DNA of 64,000 nucleotides from Dokdonia sp. Hel_I_53 (GTDB lineage Bacteria; Bacteroidota; Bacteroidia; Flavobacteriales; Flavobacteriaceae): positions 687,001 to 751,000 of the forward strand of contig NZ_VISL01000001.1 of NCBI RefSeq assembly GCF_007827465.1. Reading direction: 5' to 3'. Position 1 is the first letter of the stretch. Each line of letters starts with the position of its first letter. The notes beneath the pieces were generated by a model. That model did not search any database, was not told the origin of the DNA, and saw only the letters and a list, made by a program, of their open reading frames with translations. This document shows, piece after piece, positions 34,819-44,282 of this stretch. A program made the position numbers and the translations under genes.

Positions 34819-37425
34819 ATGAATTTTAATAATTATACTATAAAATCACAAGAGGCCATCCAGAAGGCCCAACAAATTGCTCAAGAATTAGGGCATCAAC
34901 AAATAGAAAATGAACATATTTTCAAAGGAATCTTTGAAGTAGATGAACACGTTACCCCTTTTTTATTACAAAAGTTAGATGTAAACGTTCCGTTACTTCA
35001 ACAAATTTTAGATAGCACCTTACAAAGCTTTCCCAAGGTAACTGGTGGTGACATGACACTAAGCAGAGAAGCAAGCAAAACAGCAAATGAAGCGAGTATC
35101 ATTGCTAAAAAAATGAACGATGAATATGTTTCTATTGAACATTTAATTTTAGCCATTTTTACTTCTAAAAGTAAAGTCGCTCAGATTTTGAAAGATCAAG
35201 GAGTTACAGAAAAACATTTAAGTGCAGCGATAGAAGAACTACGTAAAGGGAATCGTGTTACTTCTCAAAATGCAGAAGAAACATATAACTCTTTAAATAA
35301 GTATGCAAAAAATCTAAACCAGCTCGCTAGGGATGGGAAGTTAGATCCTGTTATAGGTCGTGATGAAGAAATACGCAGGATATTACAAATTTTAACTAGA
35401 CGTACTAAAAATAATCCTATTCTTGTAGGAGAACCTGGTACTGGTAAAACTGCAATTGCAGAAGGATTGGCACATCGTATTGTAGATGGAGATATTCCAG
35501 AAAATTTACAAAATAAACAGATTTTTGCCTTAGATATGGGAGCTCTAATTGCAGGAGCAAAATTTAAAGGTGAGTTTGAAGAACGTCTTAAAGCGGTCAT
35601 TAAGGAAGTAACTGAAAGCGCTGGAGATATTGTGCTGTTTATTGACGAGATACACACACTTGTAGGAGCTGGTGGTGGTCAAGGCGCAATGGATGCTGCA
35701 AATATTTTAAAACCCGCTCTTGCGCGTGGAGAATTGCGGGCAATTGGAGCCACTACGCTTGATGAATATCAAAAATATTTTGAAGCGGATAAGGCACTTG
35801 AGCGCCGTTTCCAAAAGGTAACTGTAGACGAGCCAGACACAGAAAGTGCTATTTCAATTCTACGAGGTATTAAGGATAAATACGAAACGCACCATAAAGT
35901 GCGCATTAAGGATGATGCGATTATTGCTGCGGTAAAATTATCACAACGCTACATTACAAGTCGTTTTCTTCCAGATAAAGCCATAGACTTAATGGATGAG
36001 GCTGCTGCAAAAATGCGTATGGAGATCAACTCCAAACCAGAGGAGCTAGACGTTTTAGATCGCCGAGTGATGCAACTTGAAATTGAAATTGAGGCCATTA
36101 AAAGAGAGAAAGATGAAGTTAAATTAAAATCGCTTCGCGCAGATCTTGCAAACCTTAAAGAAGAGCGTAATGAGTTGAGTGCACAGTGGCAGTCTGAAAA
36201 GGATATTGTTGAGAATGTGCAAAGTGCTAAACAAGACATAGAAAACTATAAACTTGAAGCAGAAAAAGCAGAAAGAGAAGGAAATTATGGCCTTGTGGCA
36301 GAGTTGAGATACGGTAAAATAAAAGAAGCGCAAGAACATCTTGAAGAATTACAAAAAGATCTTGCAGATCAAGCAGAGACTTCGCTTATAAAAGAAGAAG
36401 TTACGAGCGAAGATATAGCAGAGGTGGTCGCAAAATGGACTGGGATTCCTGTTCAAAAAATGCTGCAAGGAGAACGCGAGAAGCTTCTAAAGCTAGAAGA
36501 TGAGCTTCACAAACGTGTGGTAGGTCAAGAAGAGGCTATTATTGCGGTGAGTGATGCTGTAAGACGTAGCCGTGCTGGTTTACAAGATCAAAAAAAGCCT
36601 ATTGGTTCTTTTCTGTTCTTAGGTACAACCGGAGTTGGTAAAACTGAGCTTGCAAAAGCACTAGCAGAATATCTTTTTGATGATGAGCAAGCCATGACAC
36701 GTATTGATATGAGTGAATATCAAGAACGTCATTCTGTAAGTCGTCTGGTAGGAGCACCTCCAGGATATGTAGGTTATGATGAAGGTGGACAGCTTACAGA
36801 AGCCGTAAGACGTAGACCGTATTCTGTCGTACTCTTGGACGAAATTGAAAAAGCGCATCCAGACACTTTTAATGTGCTGCTACAGGTGCTTGATGAAGGG
36901 AGATTAACAGACAACAAAGGGCGAACTGCAGATTTTAGAAATGCAATTATTATTATGACTTCTAACATGGGTAGCCATATTATAAAAGAGCGTTTTGAAG
37001 CGATTCCAGATGTAGATAGCGCTATGGAAGCTGCAAAAGTAGATGTGCTTGGATTGCTCAAACAAAACATACGTCCTGAGTTCTTAAATAGAATTGATGA
37101 TATTGTAATGTTTAGTCCGCTTACGCGAAAGGATGTACGTGACATTGTTAAGCTTCAATTTAAAGGAATCCAGAATATGTTATTACAACAGAACATAGTC
37201 TTGGACGCAACAAAGCAAGCTATAGATTTCCTTGCTGAAGCTGGTTTCCAGCCAGAATATGGTGCACGTCCAGTAAAAAGAGCGATGCAACGAGAAGTAC
37301 TTAATCAACTATCAAAAGAGATTTTGAGTGGGAAGATTGCAACTAATAGTAGTATTCTTTTAGATGCATTTGACGATCAATTAGTATTTAGAAATGAAAG
37401 TGAGCGCACTGGAGAAGAAGAATAA
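34819..37425 (+). CDS. clpB: Chaperone ClpB (disaggregase)
   Basis: A full-length 868-residue Hsp100. Order: N-terminal Clp repeats (YTIKSQEAIQKAQQIA, residues 1-145), AAA+ 1 with Walker A GEPGTGKTA (about 203), a long coiled-coil middle domain (about 400-520, KREKDEVKLKSLRADLANLKEERNELS), and AAA+ 2 with GTTGVGKTE (about 602) and GAPPGYVGYDEGG. The middle domain separates it from ClpC at the window start. It works with DnaK to rescue aggregated proteins after heat or other stress. Flanked by its own terminator. Confidence 0.98.
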   Translation: MNFNNYTIKSQEAIQKAQQIAQELGHQQIENEHIFKGIFEVDEHVTPFLLQKLDVNVPLLQQILDSTLQSFPKVTGGDMTLSREASKTANEASIIAKKMNDEYVSIEHLILAIFTSKSKVAQILKDQGVTEKHLSAAIEELRKGNRVTSQNAEETYNSLNKYAKNLNQLARDGKLDPVIGRDEEIRRILQILTRRTKNNPILVGEPGTGKTAIAEGLAHRIVDGDIPENLQNKQIFALDMGALIAGAKFKGEFEERLKAVIKEVTESAGDIVLFIDEIHTLVGAGGGQGAMDAANILKPALARGELRAIGATTLDEYQKYFEADKALERRFQKVTVDEPDTESAISILRGIKDKYETHHKVRIKDDAIIAAVKLSQRYITSRFLPDKAIDLMDEAAAKMRMEINSKPEELDVLDRRVMQLEIEIEAIKREKDEVKLKSLRADLANLKEERNELSAQWQSEKDIVENVQSAKQDIENYKLEAEKAEREGNYGLVAELRYGKIKEAQEHLEELQKDLADQAETSLIKEEVTSEDIAEVVAKWTGIPVQKMLQGEREKLLKLEDELHKRVVGQEEAIIAVSDAVRRSRAGLQDQKKPIGSFLFLGTTGVGKTELAKALAEYLFDDEQAMTRIDMSEYQERHSVSRLVGAPPGYVGYDEGGQLTEAVRRRPYSVVLLDEIEKAHPDTFNVLLQVLDEGRLTDNKGRTADFRNAIIIMTSNMGSHIIKERFEAIPDVDSAMEAAKVDVLGLLKQNIRPEFLNRIDDIVMFSPLTRKDVRDIVKLQFKGIQNMLLQQNIVLDATKQAIDFLAEAGFQPEYGARPVKRAMQREVLNQLSKEILSGKIATNSSILLDAFDDQLVFRNESERTGEEE

Positions 37426-37449
37426 TTAAAGTGTTATGATCAATAAAGT

Positions 37450-37479
37450 AAGGCTATTCAGTTATGAATAGCCTTTTTT
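37450..37479 (+). terminator. Rho-independent terminator after clpB
   Basis: AAGGCTATTCA pairs with TGAATAGCCTT around GTTA, then T4. Confidence 0.95.
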
Positions 37480-37561
37480 GTTTGACGCAGAGGTAAAACT
37501 CTACGACTGATAGGTAATATTTTATTTTAAATATCTTAATTTAGATTGTAGATACATATCT

Positions 37562-39352
37562 ATGCGATTTGTTTACTTATGTTTTTTATTACTAGTTTGT
37601 AGTTGTGCAAATCATTCTAAAACTGCCGATTTTTATGCAGACGTCTCCTCCTATTCTACTCCAACAGATGAGAATTTTACTGTAAATGATGCTGTATTAA
37701 ATTACAATCAAGGGAATTTTCGAAAAGATCCGAATTTAAAGATTTTTGCTACCACTAATGAAACATTATGGTTTCAAAAGACTATAAAAGATATCACCTT
37801 AAATTATTTAAGCATTGCCGTTACATACATTTCCTATTCGCGTGTATATATACTCAGGGATAAGGAGATTATATCTCTTCAAAAAATAAATTCTTACGAA
37901 AATTTTCCACATCAATCTTTGTACTACAGACACCCTACTTGGAAGCTACCTAAATTAAAGGCTGGCGATCAACTTTTTGTAGAAGTAAAAAACGCGAGTG
38001 GACGCGCACGATTAGAATTTTATTTAGAAAATGAAAATGATTTCTTTAAACGTGTAGAAACAGAATATTTTTTATTTGGAGTATTTATTACTTTTCTAGT
38101 ATTAATCGTAGTGGGATTGGTTTTTTTCTCGCTTTCGCGAAAGCGGTATTCCATCCTTTTTTACTGTGTGTATATACTCTGCATCATTGTCGAATTTCTA
38201 GCTGGTAAAGGAATAGGCGTGCAATATATTTGGTCTGATTCTGGGTTTTTAGTGACCAGCAGCCGAAGTTTTTCTCAGACTATAGGTGTCGCTGCACTAT
38301 CGTTATTCTATGTATATTTTTACAACTATACATCAAAAACGCTACGTATCAAACGCGTGTTTTTGATATGTGCCTTTACGACAATACCATTTTTACTGGT
38401 ATACTTTTACAAAGCGATATTCCCATCTTTCCCTACCTTTTACTTATATGTATGGATAGTAATGAAAGTTATTATAATCGTGTTTTTAATTAATCACATT
38501 TTATTAGCAAAAAGAGGTAAACTACCCATTTATTTAGTGATAGGATTTACCCTACCGCTAATTGCAATGTTACTCTCCCAATATATTAATCCATCTGTTT
38601 CTTCCTCTTGGTATACTATAAAATTTGTCTCGAATATCTATTATTTAGGGCTGATTATCGAGATTATAATCTTCACCTATTATATCTTTAATACCATATT
38701 AGAAGCTCAAAAAAATATTGTAAGACTGCGAAACCTGAATGAAGATTTGAAGAACAATTTTAACGAAGGTATGTTACAAACACAAGAACGTGAACGAGAT
38801 TATTTACTCTCAGAAGTACACGATACCTTTGGCGGTTATATAGCAGCTTTGCGCATTAAAATAGCTACAGATGACAAAAAGAAAGCAAAAGAAACACTAG
38901 ATGCTTTTAGTAAAGATTACCGCTACCTTCTTAATAACCTCTATTCTCCCAAGATCAATGCAGCAAATTTTAGTGAGACTATTGCAACGTATTTACAAAA
39001 AATGAATGTTTTGAGTGATCTTGAAATTATTTCAAACATTAATATAGGTGATACCACTTTATCACAAAATACTTGTATACATTTATACAGAACGCTGTCT
39101 GAGCTCATTTCTAACGTAATCAAGCACGCTGGTGCTTCTATGATCGTAGTTTATATTTCTCAAAATGAAGAAGGAACAATTATACTTTCTGTTACAGATG
39201 ATGGAAAAGGATTTGACGAAACTCAAATAAGTACTAATTCTTACGGACTCTCTAATGTAAAAAAGCGAGTTAAAGAAATTAATGGCACGCTTCACATTGA
39301 CACATCAGACACAGGTACATCAATACATCTAAAAATTCCTCAAAATTATTAA
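37562..39352 (+). CDS. 7TM sensor histidine kinase (7TMR-DISM-like)
   Basis: A 596-residue sensor kinase. The N-terminus reads FLLLVCSC, so it may be lipidated or simply a signal sequence. Residues 20-165 form an extracytoplasmic beta-rich domain, about 170-380 hold seven hydrophobic segments, and 400-596 form a HisKA_3-like kinase. The phosphoacceptor is about His 419 (LLSEVHDTFGGYIAALR), and HATPase motifs are SELISNVIKHAG, DDGKGFDE and SYGLSNVKKR. No response regulator is adjacent. The palindrome encodes LSRKR in the loop after the first hydrophobic segment (about 190-195). Confidence 0.9.
   Translation: MRFVYLCFLLLVCSCANHSKTADFYADVSSYSTPTDENFTVNDAVLNYNQGNFRKDPNLKIFATTNETLWFQKTIKDITLNYLSIAVTYISYSRVYILRDKEIISLQKINSYENFPHQSLYYRHPTWKLPKLKAGDQLFVEVKNASGRARLEFYLENENDFFKRVETEYFLFGVFITFLVLIVVGLVFFSLSRKRYSILFYCVYILCIIVEFLAGKGIGVQYIWSDSGFLVTSSRSFSQTIGVAALSLFYVYFYNYTSKTLRIKRVFLICAFTTIPFLLVYFYKAIFPSFPTFYLYVWIVMKVIIIVFLINHILLAKRGKLPIYLVIGFTLPLIAMLLSQYINPSVSSSWYTIKFVSNIYYLGLIIEIIIFTYYIFNTILEAQKNIVRLRNLNEDLKNNFNEGMLQTQERERDYLLSEVHDTFGGYIAALRIKIATDDKKKAKETLDAFSKDYRYLLNNLYSPKINAANFSETIATYLQKMNVLSDLEIISNINIGDTTLSQNTCIHLYRTLSELISNVIKHAGASMIVVYISQNEEGTIILSVTDDGKGFDETQISTNSYGLSNVKKRVKEINGTLHIDTSDTGTSIHLKIPQNY
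38130..38145. repeat. Iterated palindrome inside the 7TM kinase gene
   Basis: A perfect 16-mer read in the LSRKR frame, giving the basic loop FFSLSRKRYS. Confidence 0.95.
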
Positions 39353-39373
39353 TGTTTTCTCAAAGCTCATACA

Positions 39374-40018
39374 ATGATGACTAAAAAAAAATCTCTTGAA
39401 TACACGCAGCTAGAAGAAAAGTTAAACATCTGGACCCATGGTTTTGGGTTTGTTGCGAGTTGTGTTGTATTACTTTTGTTTTGCTTTCGCGAAAGCGTGA
39501 GTACAACCGCTACGGTAAGTCTAATCATATTTGGTGTAAGTATGTGTATACTCTACTTTGCTTCTACAGCATATCATAGTGCTACAAAACCAATACAGAG
39601 GTCCCGTTTAAATATTTTTGACCATGCTGCAATTTATGTACTCATTGCAGGTACCTACACACCTTTTACCTTAGTTACCTTAGAGGGAGAAACTGGATGG
39701 TGGATTTTTGGAGTGGCTTGGGGAATTGCCTTTTTAGGGATTATTCTAAAGCTTTTTTTTACAGGTAGATTTGATATCCTTTCAACGATTTTATATGTCG
39801 CTATGGGATGGCTCATACTATTTGCCTATAGTCCGCTGATTGAAAACTTGCATCCCTCAGGAGTAACATGGCTTTTTGCGGGAGGAATCTCTTATACCAT
39901 TGGCGCTGTACTGTATAGCATTTCTAAAATTCCGTTTAATCACGCTATCTTTCATGTATTTGTATTAGGGGGAACTTTCTGCCATTTTATGGCTGTCTAT
40001 TTTTATGTGGGTGTATAA
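39374..40018 (+). CDS. Hemolysin III family (PAQR-like) membrane protein
   Basis: A 214-residue protein with about seven hydrophobic segments. Family hallmarks are EEKLNIWTHGFGF, FASTAYHSATKPIQRSRLNIFDHAAIYVLIAGTYTPF and FNHAIFHVFVLGG. Bacterial members are linked to membrane homeostasis; the name is historical. The palindrome encodes FRES in the short loop after the first membrane segment. It starts 21 nt after the kinase gene and may share its transcript. Confidence 0.93.
   Translation: MMTKKKSLEYTQLEEKLNIWTHGFGFVASCVVLLLFCFRESVSTTATVSLIIFGVSMCILYFASTAYHSATKPIQRSRLNIFDHAAIYVLIAGTYTPFTLVTLEGETGWWIFGVAWGIAFLGIILKLFFTGRFDILSTILYVAMGWLILFAYSPLIENLHPSGVTWLFAGGISYTIGAVLYSISKIPFNHAIFHVFVLGGTFCHFMAVYFYVGV
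39483..39497. repeat. Iterated palindrome inside the hemolysin III gene
   Basis: GCTTTCGCGAAAGCG, with the leftmost C replaced by T. Read in the third frame, CFRESVS, the only such case here. Confidence 0.94.
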
Positions 40019-40026
40019 TTTCTCTT

Positions 40027-40040
40027 CGCTTTCGCGAAAA
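40027..40040. repeat. Degenerate copy of the palindrome before the DEAD-box gene
   Basis: CGCTTTCGCGAAAA; the right arm is degraded after the core. Intergenic, 8 nt after the previous stop. Confidence 0.7.
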
Positions 40041-40091
40041 CTTCTGTTCGAAAAACTACTTGCTAGAATCAACTATCAGCTATCGAATAAG

Positions 40092-40099
40092 TACCTTTG
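40092..40099 (+). promoter_or_regulatory. -7 promoter element for the DEAD-box gene at 40105
   Basis: TACCTTTG, perfect TAnnTTTG, ends 5 nt before the ATG. The message would have almost no leader. Confidence 0.6.
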
Positions 40100-40104
40100 T
40101 CCCT

Positions 40105-41415
40105 ATGATAAGTAATCAAAAAAACCAAAAACAAATTCTTGACAAATTAGGTATTTCAAAGCTAAATGAAATGCAAGAAGCGGCTCAACTGGCTATCCAT
40201 TCTTCCAAGGAAGTAATCTTACTCTCTCCTACAGGAACAGGTAAAACACTTGCTTTTCTCCTACCTGTGATTGCAGAGTTAAACCCTAATGGTGAAGAAG
40301 TTCAATTACTTATCATAGTTCCATCAAGAGAACTTGCCATACAGATAGAAGATGTTGCTCGTACCATGGGAACTGGTTATAAAATTCATGCCGCTTATGG
40401 CGGTCAAAGTTTTAATACAGACAGACAAGCTATAAAACATAGGCCAGCAATTCTTATAGGCACTCCAGGTCGTATTGCAGATCATTTACGTAGATCAACG
40501 TTTCCCACAGAAAATATTAAAACGTTAGTCCTTGATGAATTTGACAAATCCCTTGAGGTTGGATTTGAAGGCGAAATGACAGAGATACTAAGTTTCTTAC
40601 CTGTACTAGATAAAAAGATTTTAACCTCTGCAACGCAAGGTGTCGAGATACCAAGATTTGTAGAGCTTACATCCCCGGTTGAAGTAGACTATCTTCATGA
40701 AGGAGTTTCTAAACTAGAACTAAAAGCAATTGTATCTCCAGAAAAGGATAAGCTTGCTATGCTGGTTAAGGCATTATGCCATTTGGGAAATAAACCAGGG
40801 ATCATATTTTGTAATTTTAAAGATACCATCGCTAGAATAAGTGAGTATCTTAATGAGCATGGAATTGCACACGGCACGTTTTACGGAGGTATGGAACAAA
40901 GAGAACGTGAAGTGTCCTTATTAAAATTTAGGAACGGTACACATCAGTTATTGCTTGCCACAGACCTCGCTGCTAGGGGAATTGATGTGCCAGAAATTAA
41001 GTTTATCATTCATTACCACTTGCCCATACATAAAGAGGAATTTACGCATCGTAATGGTCGTACAGCTCGTATGCAGTCTGAGGGGACCGCTTATGTGCTG
41101 CATTGGCGTAACGAGAAGTTACCAGAATTTATGCCAGAAATGGATGAGGAATACGTACACGATTGTGATGTACCAGAAGAATCGCCATGGACCACACTTG
41201 AACTTTCAGGCGGCCGAAAAGATAAAATATCAAAAGGTGACGTTGCAGGCTTCTTTTTTAAAGAAGGGAACATCAATCGTGATCAAATAGGGATTATTGA
41301 AGTTAAGAATCAGCAATCATTTGTAGCTGTTCACACAAGTGTTGCCAGCAGATTAATAAGAACTCTAGATGGTAAAAAACTCAAAAAAGCGAAGTTACAA
41401 GTAAAGCAGGCTTAA
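40105..41415 (+). CDS. DEAD/DEAH-box ATP-dependent RNA helicase with DEFD motif II
   Basis: A 436-residue RNA helicase of the DbpA-like group. Motif I is SPTGTGKT, Ia PSRELA, Ib GTPGRI, II VLDEFDKS, III TSATQG and VI HRNGRTAR. Motif II reads DEFD in place of DEAD, and motif III follows TSAT. A C-terminal domain of about 80 residues (DKISKGDVAGFFFKEGNINRDQIGIIEV) is similar to the DbpA RNA-binding domain. ATG 40105 is preferred: an upstream TTG at 40060 would place the -7 promoter element inside the gene. It probably acts in ribosome assembly. Confidence 0.9.
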   Translation: MISNQKNQKQILDKLGISKLNEMQEAAQLAIHSSKEVILLSPTGTGKTLAFLLPVIAELNPNGEEVQLLIIVPSRELAIQIEDVARTMGTGYKIHAAYGGQSFNTDRQAIKHRPAILIGTPGRIADHLRRSTFPTENIKTLVLDEFDKSLEVGFEGEMTEILSFLPVLDKKILTSATQGVEIPRFVELTSPVEVDYLHEGVSKLELKAIVSPEKDKLAMLVKALCHLGNKPGIIFCNFKDTIARISEYLNEHGIAHGTFYGGMEQREREVSLLKFRNGTHQLLLATDLAARGIDVPEIKFIIHYHLPIHKEEFTHRNGRTARMQSEGTAYVLHWRNEKLPEFMPEMDEEYVHDCDVPEESPWTTLELSGGRKDKISKGDVAGFFFKEGNINRDQIGIIEVKNQQSFVAVHTSVASRLIRTLDGKKLKKAKLQVKQA

Positions 41416-41418
41416 AAG

Positions 41419-41452
41419 AAATGCGTTTGTTAGAAACGACAAACGCATTTTA
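41419..41452. terminator. Terminator hairpin between convergent genes
   Basis: AAATGCGTTTGT pairs with ACAAACGCATTT around an 8-nt loop, serving the DEAD-box gene and possibly the minus-strand gene at 41484-41972. Confidence 0.85.
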
Positions 41453-41483
41453 AATTACTTATTTGATAGATTTTAAGTGAATA

Positions 41484-41972
41484 CTACTTCACATCTACAA
41501 AACGTTCAAACCACTTATAAAGATCTCCTTTTGTGATTACAGCACCTTCTTGGATAAGTTTAAACTTGTCAAGGCTACGATCTTCACTATATTCTTTTGA
41601 TGCGCTCATAAAAACCACTTGCTCATCGGCTAGATTTTCTTTGAGCCAGCCATAACCTTCTGTAGTAGTTATATCAATGTCTTCCTTATTTATTTTAATA
41701 GCAATAAGTGACATCTTTTCCTCACCTAGTAAGAATAGATGCATTTGATTAGGTGATATATGCTCTAGATATTGTGCTTTAGTAAGCACACCTTCCCAAA
41801 CTAAGTCTGAAAAAACATCGATCTCCTCTTCAGCAACGAGAGGCTGCTTTTCTTTAATAGATGCCCACTCCTCTCCTGTGATAGACTGTGTAGCCAAAAA
41901 ATTAATAAATTCTGGGTGGAGTTCTTCTAGTTGTTCTTTTGTAAGTCTAGCGTATTTCATCACACGTTCCAT
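41484..41972 (-). CDS. Conserved hypothetical protein (probably DUF6495)
   Basis: A 162-residue soluble protein, acidic, beginning MERVMKYARLTKEQLEELHPEF. The pattern EFINFLATQSITGEEWASIKE and VFSDLVWEGVLTKAQYLEHIS is one I associate with DUF6495 of Flavobacteriia, but I am not certain. The role is unknown. ATG at 41972 or 41960 (MKYARLTK) are both possible starts; the second matches the usual family beginning. It lies between two terminators downstream of the ribosomal operon. Confidence 0.78.
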   Translation of the reverse strand: MERVMKYARLTKEQLEELHPEFINFLATQSITGEEWASIKEKQPLVAEEEIDVFSDLVWEGVLTKAQYLEHISPNQMHLFLLGEEKMSLIAIKINKEDIDITTTEGYGWLKENLADEQVVFMSASKEYSEDRSLDKFKLIQEGAVITKGDLYKWFERFVDVK

Positions 41973-42000
41973 TTAATCATGTTTCAAAAAATCAATATCA

Positions 42001-42034
42001 AAAAAAACCGTTCTTATAAAATAAGAACGGTTTT
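42001..42034 (-). terminator. Rho-independent terminator of the rpsF-rpsR-rplI operon
   Basis: On the minus strand AAAACCGTTCTTAT pairs with ATAAGAACGGTTTT, followed by T's (42001-42007 on the plus strand are A). Confidence 0.93.
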
Positions 42035-42053
42035 ATATATAAAATATAACGAT

Positions 42054-42506
42054 CTAGTTAGCCTCAGCTACTACATCAAAAGGAAGTGTTACAATCACAT
42101 CTCTGTGAAAACGAACAGTTGCCTCATAATTACCTAAACGTTTTACAACGTTACCAGCAATTGAAATATACTTCTTATCAATACTTACACCTTCTTTTTC
42201 AAGGTATTGAGCTACGTCTCCATTAGTTACAGATCCAAAAAGCTTATCTCCGTCTCCAGTTTTTGCAGTTATCTTAACTTCAAGACCGTTAAGTTTATCT
42301 GCTTGTTTCTGAGCGTCGTCTACTACTTTTTGTTCTTTATGAGCGCGTTGCTTAAGGTTTTCTGCTAATACTTTTTTTGCACTTACAGTGGCAAGTACAG
42401 CATCACCATTAGGAATAAGGTAATTTCTACCATATCCGTTTTTTACTTCTACGATATCGTCTGCAAATCCTAGATTCTCAACGTCCTTCTTTAATATAAG
42501 CTCCAT
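42054..42506 (-). CDS. rplI: 50S ribosomal protein L9
   Basis: A 150-residue large-subunit protein. The N-terminal signature is MELILKKDVENLGFADDIVEVKNGYGRNYLIPNGDA, and the C-terminal domain follows a helical connector (KQRAHKEQKVVDDAQKQADKL). The length is normal. It is the last gene of the conserved rpsF-rpsR-rplI operon, 15 nt after rpsR. Confidence 0.98.
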   Translation of the reverse strand: MELILKKDVENLGFADDIVEVKNGYGRNYLIPNGDAVLATVSAKKVLAENLKQRAHKEQKVVDDAQKQADKLNGLEVKITAKTGDGDKLFGSVTNGDVAQYLEKEGVSIDKKYISIAGNVVKRLGNYEATVRFHRDVIVTLPFDVVAEAN

Positions 42507-42521
42507 CTTATTATCTAGTTT

Positions 42522-42818
42522 CTATTTATACAAATCAGTTACGTAAGGCATCAAAGCTAAGTGACGTGCGCGTTTTACTGCTACAGACACTTTACGTTGG
42601 TACTTTAAAGAAGTTCCTGTAAGACGACGAGGTAATAACTTACCTTGTTCATTTACAAAACCTGCTAGCCAGTCTGCATCTTTGTAATCTACATACTTGA
42701 TACCAGACTTCTTAAAGCGACAGTATTTCTTTTGCTTATTTGTTTCAATGTTAAGAGGAGTAAGATATCTAATATCTCCATCCTTCTTTCCTTTTGCTTG
42801 TTGTTGTAAAGATGCCAT
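42522..42818 (-). CDS. rpsR: 30S ribosomal protein S18
   Basis: A 98-residue small-subunit protein. The core [61 protein letters not shown] is typical. Next to rpsF (3 nt) and rplI. In the assembled ribosome it pairs with S6. Confidence 0.98.
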   Translation of the reverse strand: MASLQQQAKGKKDGDIRYLTPLNIETNKQKKYCRFKKSGIKYVDYKDADWLAGFVNEQGKLLPRRLTGTSLKYQRKVSVAVKRARHLALMPYVTDLYK

Positions 42819-42821
42819 AAC

Positions 42822-43163
42822 TTACGCTTTTTGCTTTTTTAGTTTTTCACGTCTTCTTTCTGCCCAAGAGATTGCATGTTTATCCATGGCTACAGTTAAG
42901 TAACGCATTACACGCTCGTCACGGCGAAAAGCAAGTTCGTAATCATTGATGGCTTGTCCATCAACCGTAAATTCAAGTAAGTGGTAAAAACCGCTTTTCT
43001 TGTTTTGGATAGGATATGCAAGCTTTTTCAAGCCCCAATCCTCTTTACTAATCATCTTAGCACCCTTTTCTTCAAGGAAGTCTGTGTACTTCTTTACTGT
43101 TTCCTTTATCTGATCATCAGATAAAACGGGATTCAAGATGAAAACAGTTTCGTAATGGTTCAT
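42822..43163 (-). CDS. rpsF: 30S ribosomal protein S6
   Basis: A 113-residue small-subunit protein, first gene of its operon. The start MNHYETVFILNPVLSDDQIKETV and the LAYPIQNKKSGFYHLLEF, MRYLTVAMDK blocks are canonical. A -7 promoter element on the minus strand is 27 nt upstream of the start. Confidence 0.98.
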   Translation of the reverse strand: MNHYETVFILNPVLSDDQIKETVKKYTDFLEEKGAKMISKEDWGLKKLAYPIQNKKSGFYHLLEFTVDGQAINDYELAFRRDERVMRYLTVAMDKHAISWAERRREKLKKQKA

Positions 43164-43190
43164 ATAATATGAGTTAAATTAAAATGAGTG

Positions 43191-43198
43191 CAAAAGTA
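43191..43198 (-). promoter_or_regulatory. -7 promoter element for the rpsF operon
   Basis: TACTTTTG on the minus strand, a perfect TAnnTTTG. Confidence 0.6.
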
Positions 43199-43516
43199 AG
43201 CATTCTCTTTTAATAATAAAATAGTTCAATTCAATAAAATTCTAATTTAGTACATAATAAGGTATAAGGTTTATAAATTAGGGTATTCCGCTTTCGCGAA
43301 AGCGTCCTTTCACCTATTTAAAAGCAAAGTATTAATGGTTAATTTACACTAATTAAAAATGAGGTTTAAACCAATTTTAACGAAACACATCTAACCTTAT
43401 AAGGATGTCGATAAATTACAAGGAAAATCCGATGAAAGTAAGATTTAGTTGTATTATCGCCTAAAATTTACTAATATTGAACCTATTTAATTAATTAAAA
43501 TTAATAATACTAGACT
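43199..43516. other. Intergenic region between rpsF and the LytTR regulator
   Basis: A 318-nt AT-rich stretch between divergent genes holding the upstream part of the rpsF promoter, one perfect palindrome (43289-43304) and the leader of the regulator. Frames of up to 19 codons near 43406-43465 look like chance. I see no RNA gene. Confidence 0.5.
43289..43304. repeat. Iterated palindrome, intergenic
   Basis: A perfect 16-mer in the rpsF/LytTR intergenic region. Confidence 0.95.
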
Positions 43517-44218
43517 GTGGAAGGAGTTTTATTAGACTGTGCTGTTGTAGATGATTCTAGCTTACAAAGACTTGCTATTGTAAAAATGATCAATGATCAT
43601 CCTAATTTACGTCTAGTAGCAGAGTATAACAACGCTATTGAGACTAAAAATGGCTTAATTGATACGAAGATAGATTTAATCTTTCTTGATATTGAAATGC
43701 CTATACTTTCTGGTTTTGACTTACTTGACGATCTTATTCATAAACCTCAAATTATCTTTGTTACTGGAAAGACTAAATATGCCTATAAAGCATTCAACTA
43801 CAATGCTATAGACTACTTAAGAAAACCACTCACAAAAGATCGTTTTACAAATGCAGTTTATAAAGCTTTAAGTTTACACAAACTTAAGACAGAGGGAGCT
43901 GTTGAAGATGATGATTATATATTTGTTAAAAGTAATCTCAAAAAGAAAAAAGTGATGTTAAGCGAGCTTAAATATATTACTGCTCTTGGAGATTATGTAA
44001 AACTTGTTACCATCCATGATCCTATTGTTGTACTAGCTACTATGAAATCTTTTGTGGCGCAACTTCCACCAGAACGTTTTATGCGTATACATAAATCCTA
44101 TATTGTCAATATAGATAAGGTAGATAAATATAATAGTAGAAATATCGAAATAGAAGGAGAAAAAATTCCACTATCGAGACACAAAAAAACAGAGCTTATA
44201 GAAGCACTATCAGCTTAA
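43517..44218 (+). CDS. LytTR-family response regulator (GTG start)
   Basis: A 233-residue transcription regulator. The receiver domain has acidic DD near the N-terminus (CAVVDDSS), phosphoacceptor Asp in LIFLDIEMPILSG, and Lys in YLRKPLTKD. The LytTR DNA-binding domain follows (residues 135-230, IFVKSNLKKKKVMLSELKYITALGDYVKL, RFMRIHKSYIVN). The start is GTG at 43517. No LytS-type kinase is next to it in this window, so the input is unknown. It likely controls a small set of genes through direct-repeat sites. Confidence 0.93.
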   Translation: MEGVLLDCAVVDDSSLQRLAIVKMINDHPNLRLVAEYNNAIETKNGLIDTKIDLIFLDIEMPILSGFDLLDDLIHKPQIIFVTGKTKYAYKAFNYNAIDYLRKPLTKDRFTNAVYKALSLHKLKTEGAVEDDDYIFVKSNLKKKKVMLSELKYITALGDYVKLVTIHDPIVVLATMKSFVAQLPPERFMRIHKSYIVNIDKVDKYNSRNIEIEGEKIPLSRHKKTELIEALSA

Positions 44219-44221
44219 GAC

Positions 44222-44249
44222 AAAAGCCACTTTTAAAGTGGCTTTTTTG
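44222..44249. terminator. Rho-independent terminator after the LytTR gene
   Basis: AAAGCCACTTT pairs with AAAGTGGCTTT, followed by T's. It also sits downstream of priA on the other strand. Confidence 0.9.
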
Positions 44250-44282
44250 TTGCTTTTATTAGTTCGTCCCTAAGAAGGAATT

